Assembly (NCBI GenBank): GCA_964401995.1
Contig: CAYOAP010000002.1
Location: 175,128-239,127, forward strand
Length of the DNA stretch: 64,000 bases
Source of the DNA: DATCBF01 sp964401995
GTDB taxonomy: Bacteria; Actinomycetota; Thermoleophilia; Solirubrobacterales; 70-9
Reading direction: 5' to 3'
Position numbers and translations under genes: made by a program. Below are positions 47,896 through 56,274 of the stretch, one piece after another (position 1 is the stretch's first letter; the number at the start of each line of letters is the position of its first letter). Under the pieces are notes generated by a model, which saw only the letters and a list, made by a program, of their open reading frames with translations, searched no databases and was not told the DNA's origin.

Positions 47896-47902
47896 GCTCG
47901 GC

Positions 47903-47908
47903 ACAATA
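47903..47908 (-). promoter_or_regulatory. Putative -10 hexamer (TATTGT) of the winged-helix regulator
   Basis: TATTGT on the minus strand ends 7 nt before the ATG at 47895, with no Shine-Dalgarno. It fits leaderless transcription. Confidence 0.4.
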
Positions 47909-47932
47909 CATCATCTGTAATTATTGAATTGA

Positions 47933-47944
47933 GATTCATGAATC
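47933..47944. promoter_or_regulatory. Candidate operator palindrome GATTCATGAATC
   Basis: A perfect 12-bp palindrome in an AT-rich divergent region between the winged-helix regulator and the ice-binding-like gene. It is flanked by TTGAG on one side and lies 25 nt upstream of the regulator -10. The likely binder is the adjacent regulator. Confidence 0.5.
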
Positions 47945-48000
47945 TGTGTTAGTCTGTCTGAGACCCCATCCCGCCATCCCGCCATCCTGGAGAGCAAGCT

Positions 48001-49179
48001 ATGAAGAGCACCGCCGTGAACACCTTCCTTCCCAAGCGCGTTGGGAGAGTGGGCCTGTTCGGCAGCCTCGCCTTGCTTGCGCTCCTCTTGGCGCTGCCGC
48101 TCGCCGGCGCCGCCCAGGCCGCGACCGCCGTGGGCCTCGGGACCGCCGACAGCTTTGCCGTCATTGGCGGCTCGGGGGTCACCAACACCGGCCCCAGCGT
48201 GATCAACGGCGATCTCGGCAGTGCTCCGACCCCAGCTGTGACCGGCTTTGGCGGCGCGCCAAACGGAACCGTCAACGGCGCAACCCACCAGGCGGATGCG
48301 GCGGCAGCCCAGGCCCAGGTCGACCTCACCACCGCCTACAACAACGCGGCGGGGCAGGGCCCGGCCAACACTCTGGCGACCGAGCTCGGCGGCCAGACCC
48401 TTACCCCCGGCGTCTACAACTCCCAGTCGGGGACCTTCGGCATCACCGGGACCCTGACCCTCAACGCCAAAGGCAACCCCAGCGCGGTCTTCATCTTCCA
48501 GACGGCGAGCACGCTGATCAGCGCCTCGACCTCGCAGGTGAAACTGATCAACGGCGCCCAGCCCTGCAACCTCTTCTGGAAAGTCGGCTCCTCGGCCACC
48601 CTCGGCTCGAGCTCCAGTTTCGCCGGCAACATCTTCTCGTTGGAATCAATCTCGCTTGACAGTGGCGTCGCGGTCAACGGCAGGCTGCTGGCCCGCAACG
48701 GCGCCGTCACCTTGATCAACGACACCGTGACCAAAGCGTCCTGCGCGACCGCTGGAAGCGGCGGCAGCGAAGGTGGATCTGAAGGTGGGAGTGGCGGCAA
48801 AAAAGGTGGCGGCAATGGCTCCGGCGGCGGCAGTGGGAGTGGCAGCAACGGCGGGCCGCATGTGCAGATCACCGGCGTCCCGACCGGTGGGCCCAGTGGC
48901 CCCGGCGGCGGCGAGCGCTGCACCGGCCAGGCCTTCACTGCAAAGGTCGCGGTTCACTCCTCCTCGGGAATTCGCAAGGTCGATGTCTTTGTCGACGGCA
49001 AGCTGGTCAAGCACAGCACCAGCGGACGATTCTCGGTCCGGGTTGGAGTCACCGGCCTGCGATCGGGCAGCAACACGATCCGGGTCGTGGCCGTCGACGG
49101 CAAAGGCCGGCGCCGGGTGGCAAGTGAGAGCTTCAACCGCTGCGCTCCGGCCGTGACCAGCCCCAGCTTCACGGGCTGA
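48001..49179 (+). CDS. Secreted ice-binding-like protein (DUF3494)
   Basis: 392 aa. A signal peptide (FGSLALLALLLALPLAGAAQAA) precedes a DUF3494 domain: GTADSFAVIGGSGVTNTGPS, VINGDLG, LTPGVYNSQSGTFGITGTLTL, AVFIFQTASTLISAS and SSFAGNIFSLESISLDSG. This is the discontinuous beta-solenoid of ice-binding adhesins and antifreeze proteins. A Gly/Ser linker leads to a C-terminal Ig-like domain (VAVHSSSGIRKVDVFVDGKL) with two Cys. Many DUF3494 proteins are adhesins with no proven ice activity. The Shine-Dalgarno is GGAGAG. Confidence 0.9.
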   Translation: MKSTAVNTFLPKRVGRVGLFGSLALLALLLALPLAGAAQAATAVGLGTADSFAVIGGSGVTNTGPSVINGDLGSAPTPAVTGFGGAPNGTVNGATHQADAAAAQAQVDLTTAYNNAAGQGPANTLATELGGQTLTPGVYNSQSGTFGITGTLTLNAKGNPSAVFIFQTASTLISASTSQVKLINGAQPCNLFWKVGSSATLGSSSSFAGNIFSLESISLDSGVAVNGRLLARNGAVTLINDTVTKASCATAGSGGSEGGSEGGSGGKKGGGNGSGGGSGSGSNGGPHVQITGVPTGGPSGPGGGERCTGQAFTAKVAVHSSSGIRKVDVFVDGKLVKHSTSGRFSVRVGVTGLRSGSNTIRVVAVDGKGRRRVASESFNRCAPAVTSPSFTG

Positions 49180-49185
49180 GCCGAA

Positions 49186-49941
49186 GTGGCAGGGATCGGC
49201 GCGCGCCTGCTGGCGCCGGCAGTTGCTCTGCTGGCGCTATCTGTTCTTTCCCCGGCGGCGGACGCCGCCGGGCCGCCCGCGGTCAAGGGCAGCGTCAGCC
49301 TCTCCAACGAAACGACTCTGACCCGCTGGGCCCACCCGCTGCGCCGGGCGCCGATTCGCTGGCTGCCGAGCCCTCAGGCACGGACGATCGCCCCGACCCA
49401 TGACCTGACCGAGGACGGGTTCCCCGAGGTCTACATCGTCCTGCGCAGCTGGCGCGACCCACGGGGGCACAGCTGGCTCGAGGTCCGGATCCCGATGCGC
49501 CCGAACGGCCGGACCGGCTGGGTTCGCCACTCGGCATTCGGCCCGCTCTACTTGGTGCGGACGGCGCTGGTCGTCGATCGATTGACCTTGCGGGCGACTC
49601 TCTACCGTCGCGGCGCGCCGATCTGGAGCGCGCCGGTCGGGATCGGCAAGCGCAGCACGCCGACGCCGGCGGGTCGCTACTGGATCCGCGAGAAGTTCAG
49701 GACGGGCGATCCCGCTGGCCTCTATGGCCCGGCGGCCTTTGGCAGCAGTGACTACTCAGTGCTCAGCGAATGGCCTGGCGGCGGGGTGATCGGCATCCAC
49801 GGCACCGACGAACCGTCGCTGGTCCCCGGCCGGCCCTCCCACGGCTGCATCCGCCTCAAGAACTCAGACCTGAGCAGGCTCTGGCCGCTGCTCCCGGTCG
49901 GCACCCCGCTGCGGATCGGCGGCACGAGCGGGCTGTTTTAA
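49186..49941 (+). CDS. Exported L,D-transpeptidase (YkuD domain)
   Basis: 251 aa from a GTG 6 nt after the previous stop. A signal peptide (LLAPAVALLALSVLSPAADA) precedes an SH3-like region. The YkuD catalytic domain follows, with GIHGTDEPSLVPGRPSHGCIRLKNSDL, the H-x14-17-S-H-G-C-I-R motif with the active Cys. It would make 3-3 or protein cross-links in peptidoglycan. Its close coupling to the ice-binding-like gene suggests co-transcription. Confidence 0.93.
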   Translation: MAGIGARLLAPAVALLALSVLSPAADAAGPPAVKGSVSLSNETTLTRWAHPLRRAPIRWLPSPQARTIAPTHDLTEDGFPEVYIVLRSWRDPRGHSWLEVRIPMRPNGRTGWVRHSAFGPLYLVRTALVVDRLTLRATLYRRGAPIWSAPVGIGKRSTPTPAGRYWIREKFRTGDPAGLYGPAAFGSSDYSVLSEWPGGGVIGIHGTDEPSLVPGRPSHGCIRLKNSDLSRLWPLLPVGTPLRIGGTSGLF

Positions 49942-49976
49942 GGTTGCTGTAAAGAAGTTGTGACAGCCTCGCGGGC

Positions 49977-50573
49977 GTGGACTGGTCCCTGTTGCACTCA
50001 CTCAACGACTTCCTCTTCCACCACGACGCGGTCGAGGATCCGCTCAGCTTCTACGTCAACGCCTCCGAGGCGCTGTTCATCGCGATGCTGGCGCTCGCCT
50101 GCCTCTTCGGCCAGGCGAGCTGGCGCCGCGCCGCCGTCGCCGCCGGGCTCAGCGCGGCCCTGGGCCTGATGGCCGCCAAGTTGATCTCCGAACTCGTCGA
50201 CCGCGCCCGTCCCTTCGTCGCCGACCCAGGCGGAGTCCACCTCTTCTCCCACCACGCCGCCGACCCCGGCTTCCCCAGCGACCACGCGACCGCCGCTTTC
50301 GCGATCGCAACCGCGATCTTCCTCCGCAACCGCAAGTGGGGCAGCGTCGCCCTCGCCGCTGCCACGGTGCTCTCGATCGGCCGGGTCGCGATCGGCGTCC
50401 ACTTCCCCAGCGACGTCCTCGCCGGGGCGGCGCTGGGCGCAGCAGCGGCGCTAGCCCTCTGGCTGCCGCCGATCCGGGCCAAGGTCGAGGCGCTGGCCGA
50501 CTACGCCGGCGCCCAGTGGGATCGCCTGCTCGGCTGGAGCGCGGGCCGCGTCGGCTTCAGCTGGCGCTCCTAG
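49977..50573 (+). CDS. PAP2-type membrane phosphatase (undecaprenyl-diphosphatase-like)
   Basis: 198 aa. The three PAP2 signatures are present: KLISELVDRARPF, PSDHATAAFA and GRVAIGVHFPSDVLAGA, with the catalytic His residues. Five or six membrane segments surround them. The reaction is removal of a phosphate from a lipid phosphate such as undecaprenyl diphosphate or phosphatidylglycerol phosphate. The GTG start is used. It converges with cutA with a 1-nt gap. Confidence 0.92.
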   Translation: MDWSLLHSLNDFLFHHDAVEDPLSFYVNASEALFIAMLALACLFGQASWRRAAVAAGLSAALGLMAAKLISELVDRARPFVADPGGVHLFSHHAADPGFPSDHATAAFAIATAIFLRNRKWGSVALAAATVLSIGRVAIGVHFPSDVLAGAALGAAAALALWLPPIRAKVEALADYAGAQWDRLLGWSAGRVGFSWRS

Positions 50574-50574
50574 C

Positions 50575-50904
50575 TCAGCCCGGCGAGGACACGGACTCGA
50601 GGATCCAGTCCAGGTACGGCTGATTGCCACCCTCGATGCCAAGGCTGATCAGCTCGAAGGTGTCGTACGGATGTATCTCGTCCAGCAGCTCGGTCAGAGC
50701 CGGGATCGCGGCGTCGGTGGTCTTGACGACCAGCAGCGCCTCCTCGTCACGCTCCACCTTGCCCTGCCAGCGGTAGACCGAGTGGACGAGCTGGACGACG
50801 TTGACGCAGGCGGCCATCTCACCCTCGACCAGCGCCGTGGCGATCGACTGCGCCTGCGCGACCGGCGCGGTGACGAGGGAAACCATGGGTCGAGGCTGGG
50901 TCAC
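50575..50904 (-). CDS. cutA: Divalent-cation tolerance protein CutA
   Basis: 109 aa. MVSLVTAPVAQAQSIATALV, AACVNVVQLVHSVYRWQGKV, EEALLVVKTTDAAIPALTEL, HPYDTFELISLGIEGGNQPYLDWI match the trimeric CutA1 fold. The GTG start has GGGAGGA upstream. The frame stays open into the tRNA-Ser gene, but that extension translates the tRNA and is spurious. CutA proteins bind metal ions in the cytosol; their exact role is unclear. Confidence 0.93.
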   Translation of the reverse strand: MTQPRPMVSLVTAPVAQAQSIATALVEGEMAACVNVVQLVHSVYRWQGKVERDEEALLVVKTTDAAIPALTELLDEIHPYDTFELISLGIEGGNQPYLDWILESVSSPG

Positions 50905-50938
50905 GGTGCTGTCCTCCCGGTCGCTGTGGGGATCTGAG

Positions 50939-51027
50939 CGGAGGGGGTGGGATTCGAACCCACGAGCCCCCTTGCGAGGGCCACCGGTTTTCAAGACCGG
51001 CGCATTCAACCGCTCTGCCACCCCTCC
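50939..51027 (-). tRNA. tRNA-Ser (anticodon TGA)
   Basis: About 89 nt with acceptor GGAGGGG paired to CCCCTCC, a long variable arm (class II), TTCGAATCCC T-loop and anticodon loop CTTGAAA. The anticodon TGA reads UCN serine codons. The CCA is not encoded. Confidence 0.95.
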
Positions 51028-51101
51028 GGGGAGTGAATGCGGGAGCGATGCTGGACGCCTGGGAGCATGGCAAATTCGCGGCCCGATGATTGGATGGAGA
51101 G

Positions 51102-52259
51102 ATGCGGCGCCTGCTTGTTTTCGCCTCGGCGATGATCTTCTTCGACGTCGCCTTCTATGCGGCGATCGCGCCGCTGCTTCCCGACTACGTGTCGGAGTTC
51201 AACCTCAGCAAGGCGCAGGCCGGGATCCTCTCCGCTTCCTATGCGGCGGGGACGCTGGTCGCCTCGCTGCCGGCCGGGCTGGCCGCGACCCGCTTCGGCC
51301 CGCGACGGAGCGTGATCTGCGGCCTGCTGCTGCTCGGCGCCTCCAGCCTCGTCTTCGGCTTCGGCGAAGAGATCCACCTGCTCGACGCGGCCCGTTTCAC
51401 CCAGGGCATCGCCGGGGCGCTGATCTGGTCCGGGGCGCTGACCTGGCTGATCACCAGCGCCCCCGACGATAAGCGCGGCTCGGTGATCGGCACCGCCCTG
51501 GGAACGGCGGTCGCCGGCGCCCTGCTCGGCCCGGTGCTGGGCGCCCTCGCCGCCGAAATCGGCACCGAGCCGGTCTTCGGCTCGGTCATGGCGCTGACCC
51601 TGGTGCTCGCCTTCTTCGCCACCCGCATCGCCGAGGTCCGGGTGCCGCAGGAGCAGGGCCTGGGCGAGGTGGTCGCGACGATGACCAGCCGGCCGGTGCT
51701 GACCGCGACCGCCTTCGTCGCCATCCCCTCGCTGATGTTCGGCGCGGTCGAGGTCCTGGTGCCGCTGCGGATCAACGCCCTCGGCGGTGGCCACGGGGTG
51801 ATCGCTGCCGGCTTCATCGCGGGGGCTGGGTTGGAGGCGGTCCTGGCCCCAATCGCCGGGCGCTACTCCGACCGGGTCGGCCGCCGCCGGCCGTTCATGA
51901 TCGGGCTGACGATCTGCGCCGTCGCGATGACGGGGATCGCGGTCGCGCAGACGCTCGGGGGAGTGGTGGCGGCGCTGGTCGTCACCTCGCTCGGGGCAGG
52001 CATCTGCTTCGCGCCGGCGCTGACGATGCTGTCGGGGGCGGCTGAGGCGACGAACCTGCACCAGGGCTTCTCCGCCGGCCTCTCGAACATGGCCTGGGCC
52101 TCGGGCCAGGTGGTCGGCGGCATCGCCGGCGGCAGCCTGGCGGGCATCGCCGGCAACGCCGCGCCGAGCCTGGCGATCGCGGTCCTCCTGCTCCTCACCG
52201 TGGCCTACGCCCACCGGGCGCTGGGGCCGGCGACCGAACAGGCTTTGGCCGGCGGCTGA
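51102..52259 (+). CDS. MFS transporter
   Basis: 385 aa with twelve hydrophobic segments. Motif A between helices 2 and 3 is GLAATRFGPRRS, and the equivalent in the second half is GRYSDRVGRRRPFM. LIWSGALTWLITSAPDDKRG follows helix 4. It belongs to the drug/sugar-type major facilitator families; the substrate is unknown. A TTG at 51090 is an alternative start. Confidence 0.9.
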   Translation: MRRLLVFASAMIFFDVAFYAAIAPLLPDYVSEFNLSKAQAGILSASYAAGTLVASLPAGLAATRFGPRRSVICGLLLLGASSLVFGFGEEIHLLDAARFTQGIAGALIWSGALTWLITSAPDDKRGSVIGTALGTAVAGALLGPVLGALAAEIGTEPVFGSVMALTLVLAFFATRIAEVRVPQEQGLGEVVATMTSRPVLTATAFVAIPSLMFGAVEVLVPLRINALGGGHGVIAAGFIAGAGLEAVLAPIAGRYSDRVGRRRPFMIGLTICAVAMTGIAVAQTLGGVVAALVVTSLGAGICFAPALTMLSGAAEATNLHQGFSAGLSNMAWASGQVVGGIAGGSLAGIAGNAAPSLAIAVLLLLTVAYAHRALGPATEQALAGG

Positions 52260-52275
52260 CCCTCCCGTTTGGCTC

Positions 52276-52281
52276 TAGGCT
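52276..52281 (+). promoter_or_regulatory. Putative -10 hexamer (TAGGCT) of the lactone oxidase gene
   Basis: TAGGCT ends 6 nt before the ATG at 52288. The identical hexamer at the same distance precedes the convergent PLP-enzyme gene. Confidence 0.45.
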
Positions 52282-52287
52282 GGGTCG

Positions 52288-53607
52288 ATGCCAGGCGGGA
52301 AGGCGGCGACGATCATCGGCGAGTGGCGCAACTGGGCCGGGGACCAGGCCTGCCGGCCGGTCGAGTCGATCCGGCCGCGCAGCCGCGACGAGCTGGCCGA
52401 GTCGGTGGCGCTGGCGGCGGGGGCGGGCCGCAAGGTCAGCGTCGCGGGCTCAGGGCACTCGTTCACCGAGGCGGCGCTGACCGACGGCGCGATGGTCCAC
52501 GTCGAGGCGCTGGGCGGCATCCTCGACGCCGACCGCTCCAGCGGCCTGGTCCGGGTCGGGGGCGGCGCCGTCCTCGCCGACCTCAACGAGGAGCTGAGCG
52601 GGCTGGGGCTGGCGATGGAGAACCTCGGCGACATCGATCGCCAGACCATCGCCGGCGCGATCTCGACCGGCACCCACGGCACCGGCGCGAAGCTGCGCAA
52701 CATCTCCTCCCAGGTTGAGGGGCTGGAGCTGGTCCTCGCCGACGGCAGCGTGCGTGAGCTGGGGGCGGGCGATCCGAGCCTGCTGCGCGCGGCCCGGGTC
52801 GGGGTCGGGGCGCTGGGCGTGATCTCGGCGGTGACGCTGCGCTGCGTCCCCGCCTTCACCCTGCACCGGGTCGACTCCTCGCACCCCCGTGAAGAGGTGC
52901 TCGACAGCTTTCAGCAGCGGGCCGACGCCAACGACCACTTCGAGCTCTTCACCTTCCCCTACGCCGACAGCGCCCTGGTCCTCGAGCGCAACCGGACCGA
53001 GGCGCCGCCGCGGCCGCGCGGGCGGGCCGCTGCCTACCTCAACGACATCGTCCTGGAGAACTGGGCGCTGGAGGCGCTCTCGGCGACCGGCAAGCGCTTC
53101 CCGGGCGCGATCCCTCGGCTCTCGCGGCTGGCGGCCTGGGCCGCTTCGGGCAGCGAGGCGACTGACCGCAGCGACCGGATCTTCGCCAACGAGCGCCGCG
53201 TCCGCTTCACCGAGATGGAGTACGGGCTGCCGCGCGAGCATGGTCCGGAGGCGGCGCGCCGGGTGGTCGAGTGGGTGCGGGCCAACCGCTACCCGGTCTT
53301 CTTCCCGATCGAGATGCGGGTGACCGCGGCCGACGACGCCCTGCTCAGCCCCTCGCACGAGCGCGACACTGCCTACATTGCCGTCCACCAGTACCGCGGG
53401 ATGGAGTGGCGTCCCTACTTCGAAGCGGTCGAGGAGATCATGAGCTCCTACGGCGGCCGCCCCCACTGGGGCAAGCGCCACTTCCAGACGGCGGCGACCC
53501 TGGCACCGCGCTACCCGGCCTGGGAGGAGTTCCAGCGAGCCCGCGACGAGCTCGACCCCGGCCGCGCCTTCAGCAACGAGTACGCGGCCCGGGTCCTCGG
53601 CCCCTAA
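52288..53607 (+). CDS. FAD-linked D-arabinono-1,4-lactone oxidase family protein
   Basis: 439 aa. The N-terminal FAD domain has IRPRSRDELAESVALAAGAG and VSVAGSGHSFTEAAL, where the His may bind FAD covalently, and AISTGTHGTGAKL. The C-terminal ALO domain ends with RPHWGKRHF and LDPGRAFSNEYAARVLG, the family signature. It oxidises an aldonolactone or sugar alcohol with oxygen or a dye. A TAGGCT hexamer lies 6 nt before the ATG. It converges with a PLP fold-III enzyme over a 51-bp palindrome. Confidence 0.92.
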   Translation: MPGGKAATIIGEWRNWAGDQACRPVESIRPRSRDELAESVALAAGAGRKVSVAGSGHSFTEAALTDGAMVHVEALGGILDADRSSGLVRVGGGAVLADLNEELSGLGLAMENLGDIDRQTIAGAISTGTHGTGAKLRNISSQVEGLELVLADGSVRELGAGDPSLLRAARVGVGALGVISAVTLRCVPAFTLHRVDSSHPREEVLDSFQQRADANDHFELFTFPYADSALVLERNRTEAPPRPRGRAAAYLNDIVLENWALEALSATGKRFPGAIPRLSRLAAWAASGSEATDRSDRIFANERRVRFTEMEYGLPREHGPEAARRVVEWVRANRYPVFFPIEMRVTAADDALLSPSHERDTAYIAVHQYRGMEWRPYFEAVEEIMSSYGGRPHWGKRHFQTAATLAPRYPAWEEFQRARDELDPGRAFSNEYAARVLGP

Positions 53608-53609
53608 CC

Positions 53610-53660
53610 CGAACTGCATCAAATTCTCGATCCAGTAGATCGAGAATTTGATGCAGTTCG
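53610..53660. repeat. 51-bp perfect palindrome between convergent genes
   Basis: Two 23-nt arms are exact reverse complements around a CAGTA loop. The outer arm begins CGAACTGCATC and the inner part AAATTCTCGATC is AT-rich for this genome. It fills the whole gap between two convergent stops. It could end transcription both ways, but no T-run flanks it. The sequence is unrelated to the 53-bp palindrome family. Confidence 0.95.
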
Positions 53661-54872
53661 CTAGAGGAAGGCCCTGCCCTCGCCGCGGTAGGTGGCGACC
53701 TCGTCGACTATCTCGCCGTTCTCTACTAGGTGGAGGCTGTCGAAGCGCTCGCAGAGCTCGCCCGCCTTGGCGTGGCGGAGATAGACGCGGTCGCCGATCT
53801 CCAGGCCCGCCGCGGCGGCGCCGAGCAGGGGGGTCTGGACCTCGCCGGCGCCCTCCTCGGGGTCGAGCTTCAGCCCCGGCGGCAGCCAGGGCGAGGGGAG
53901 GCGGGCGGTGTCGCCGCTGCCGGAGGCGAGGTAGCCGCCGCCCAGCGCGGTCGCGATCGCCGGGCTTGGCTTGCGCACAATCGGCAGCGCGAAGGCCGCC
54001 GCGGGGGTCAGGGTGAAGCGGCTGTAATGGTCGAAGAGGGCGGGGGCGTAGAAGCCCGAGCCCGCCGTCACCTCGGTCACCGCCTCCTCGGCGCCGGTCA
54101 GCTCGAGGCTGCCGGTGCCGCCGCCGTTGACGATCTCCAGCGAGGCGATCTCGCCCACCGCGGCGGCGATCGCGGCCCGCCGCTCGGCAAGCTCGGTGGC
54201 GGAGCGGCGCTGCATGAAGCGGATCGCGGCCCCGCGCAGGCGGCGCCCTGGCGGCTGGTCGCCGACGCCGGCGATCTGGCCCTCGTAGGCCATCAAGGCG
54301 ACCAGCTCGATCTGCGGCCGCCGCTCGATCTCCCGGGTCAGGGCGACGGCCTGCTCGACCGTCCGCACCGGCGAGCGCTTGGGCCCGACCTTGACCCGCC
54401 CGCGCAGCGCCTGCCAGCCGGCGTCGATGTCGATGCAGACCCGGACCGGGGCGGCCCCGGCGCCCAGCACCGACTCGATCATGTCGAGGTGCTCGGCGCA
54501 GTCGACCATCACCACCGGCGCGCCGGCCGGGTTGGCGACCGAGCGCAGGGCCAGCTCGCCGAGCGCCGCGGTGTCGGCGGTCGGGTAGGCGAGCAGCAGA
54601 TCCTCGAACCCCTGCTCGGCCAGCCAGAGGGTCTCCGGCAGCGTGTAGGTCATCAGGCCGCGGAAGCGCGGGTCGCGGTCGAGGATCGCGGTCAGCAGCG
54701 CCCGGCAGCGCAGCGACTTGCTTGCCACCCGCACCGGCTTGCCGGCGGCGCGGGCCAGCATCGAGTCGGCGTTGGCCCACATCGCGTCGAGGTCGACGAA
54801 GGCAAACGGGGCCTCTACCTCGGCGAAGATCTCCTCGTAACGGCCGTGCGCGGGGTCGGCGGGGGACGACAC
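53661..54872 (-). CDS. PLP fold-III amino-acid deaminase/aldolase-like protein
   Basis: 403 aa from a GTG. The alanine-racemase-like barrel begins APFAFVDLDAMWANADSMLA, with VRVASKSLRCRALL holding the PLP lysine. VCIDIDAGWQALRG, VALMAYEGQIAGVGD and GGGTGSLELTG follow, as in D-threonine aldolase and D-serine dehydratase-like enzymes. The C-terminal domain has RHAKAGELCERFDSLHLVENG with His and Cys for a metal site. The substrate is unknown. TAGGCT sits 6 nt before the GTG. It converges with the lactone oxidase. Confidence 0.88.
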   Translation of the reverse strand: MSSPADPAHGRYEEIFAEVEAPFAFVDLDAMWANADSMLARAAGKPVRVASKSLRCRALLTAILDRDPRFRGLMTYTLPETLWLAEQGFEDLLLAYPTADTAALGELALRSVANPAGAPVVMVDCAEHLDMIESVLGAGAAPVRVCIDIDAGWQALRGRVKVGPKRSPVRTVEQAVALTREIERRPQIELVALMAYEGQIAGVGDQPPGRRLRGAAIRFMQRRSATELAERRAAIAAAVGEIASLEIVNGGGTGSLELTGAEEAVTEVTAGSGFYAPALFDHYSRFTLTPAAAFALPIVRKPSPAIATALGGGYLASGSGDTARLPSPWLPPGLKLDPEEGAGEVQTPLLGAAAAGLEIGDRVYLRHAKAGELCERFDSLHLVENGEIVDEVATYRGEGRAFL

Positions 54873-54878
54873 CGCACG

Positions 54879-54884
54879 AGCCTA
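54879..54884 (-). promoter_or_regulatory. Putative -10 hexamer (TAGGCT) of the PLP-enzyme gene
   Basis: On the minus strand TAGGCT ends 6 nt before the GTG at 54872, the same sequence and spacing as at the lactone oxidase gene. It supports a leaderless start. Confidence 0.45.
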
Positions 54885-54927
54885 CCCTCGTCGCCCCCCG
54901 TTACTTCCTACAATCCGGCTCGTCCAA

Positions 54928-55016
54928 GGAGAGGTGGCCGAGTGGCTGAAGGCACTCGCCTGCTAAGCGAGTAGGGGGCGCAAGCTCTCTCGAGGGTTCG
55001 AATCCCTCCCTCTCCG
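54928..55016 (+). tRNA. tRNA-Ser (anticodon GCT)
   Basis: About 89 nt. Acceptor GGAGAGG pairs with CCTCTCC. The anticodon arm CTCGCCTGCTAAGCGAG shows anticodon GCT, a long variable arm follows, and GGTTCGAATCC forms the T-loop. It reads AGC/AGU serine codons. The CCA is not encoded. Confidence 0.95.
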
Positions 55017-55033
55017 CTTCGTATCGATGCTGT

Positions 55034-56158
55034 CTAGTTGCCGAGCAGGCTGACCGAGGTCTGCAGGCTCACGGTGTTGATCAAGGAGATGCCGGCAGCT
55101 TCGGCACTGACTCGGACGAAGCCGCGATCGCCGGCGGCAAAGGGAACCGAGAAGCCGGTGCATTCGAAGGTCGCGGTGGTGCCAGTACCGATGACGCCGG
55201 TGAAGGGGGGGCTCGCGGCGCAGTTGAGGGCCGTCCCGCTCAGCGGCCCACCGCCGCTGCTGCGCCAGAGCTGGGCGGAGACCGTGACCGTGGTCCCCAC
55301 CAGGCTCAGCGGGATTTTGTTGACGATCTGGCCGCGCAGGGCGGTGAAGGTGAGGTTCGTCGGCACGATCTGGGAGGCGGCTTCCGTGCTGTTGTTGGTT
55401 TCCTCGAGCTGGCCGGAGAGGGGCAGGATCTCCGATTCGCCAGATCCGCCGCCGGCAGTTGTGGTGAGGACGGCAGGGCCGCCGGACATGAAGATCGCCG
55501 AGCCTGTCCCGGCCGCGCCGGTGACGCCTGTATTGCCCGTGTTCCCGGTCGACCCTGTGGACCCGGTGACGCCGACTGGCCCGGTCAAGCCGGTTGGGCC
55601 GGTGGGACCCGATGTGCCAGACGAGCCCGTGTTACCGGTGCCGCCAGTGCTGCCGCTGGTCCCGGTGAGTCCGGTCAATCCGGTCGCGCCCGTGGATCCG
55701 GTGACGCCTGTGGCGCCGGTTGGGCCCAAGGTGCCTGCAGGGCCGGTCACGCCGGTCGAACCCGTCGCGCCGGTTGACCCCGCCGTCCCAGCCGGGCCCG
55801 TGACGCCGTTTGGCCCAACCGGGCCGGTGACGCCGTTTTTGCCCGCTGCCCCTGCCGCTCCGGTCGCGCCATTGGCGCCCGGAGTCCCGGGCTCGCCCTT
55901 GCTGCCGGCGTCACCCTTCGCGCCCTTTGGCCCCTGCGGCCCGGGCAGTCCTGCGATCTGCCAGGAGATCTTTTTCTGCCCTGAGGGGCAGTGGGCGCTG
56001 CGGGTGGTCAGGTTGAGCGTCCCGTACTGGCCGGTGACGCAGGCGTAGAGGCGGGTGCTCTTCGCGCTGGAGGCGGCGGGCGCGACCAACGCGCCCGCCA
56101 GCAGGGCGATGACGGCGACGGTTCCCAGCAAACTGACCTTCAGGCTTCTCACCGACAT
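55034..56158 (-). CDS. Secreted collagen-like repeat protein
   Basis: About 374 aa. The ATG at 56158 has GAGGAG upstream and is better than one at 56173. A signal peptide (LLGTVAVIALLAGALVAPAAS) leads to a short Cys-containing region (YACVTGQYGTLNLTTRSAHC). Then come about 50 Gly-x-y triplets, first GLPGPQGPKGAKGDAG type and then Thr-rich GATGSTGVTGPAG type. The C-terminal 150 residues are a beta domain like the BclA/C1q-type heads. It probably forms a trimeric surface fibre. Confidence 0.85.
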   Translation of the reverse strand: MSVRSLKVSLLGTVAVIALLAGALVAPAASSAKSTRLYACVTGQYGTLNLTTRSAHCPSGQKKISWQIAGLPGPQGPKGAKGDAGSKGEPGTPGANGATGAAGAAGKNGVTGPVGPNGVTGPAGTAGSTGATGSTGVTGPAGTLGPTGATGVTGSTGATGLTGLTGTSGSTGGTGNTGSSGTSGPTGPTGLTGPVGVTGSTGSTGNTGNTGVTGAAGTGSAIFMSGGPAVLTTTAGGGSGESEILPLSGQLEETNNSTEAASQIVPTNLTFTALRGQIVNKIPLSLVGTTVTVSAQLWRSSGGGPLSGTALNCAASPPFTGVIGTGTTATFECTGFSVPFAAGDRGFVRVSAEAAGISLINTVSLQTSVSLLGN

Positions 56159-56274
56159 CACAGCGCTCCTCATCTTCGTATGGCCAACGGGCGCCGCAGA
56201 TTAGCCGGGGCCCCGGCGGCGTTGGACGAAGGCAGGCTGTGGCGGTACCCTCACGGACACATGGGGAGACGTAG

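Noticed and set aside
50905..51021. N-terminal extension of CutA
   Set aside because: The extension translates the tRNA-Ser gene.
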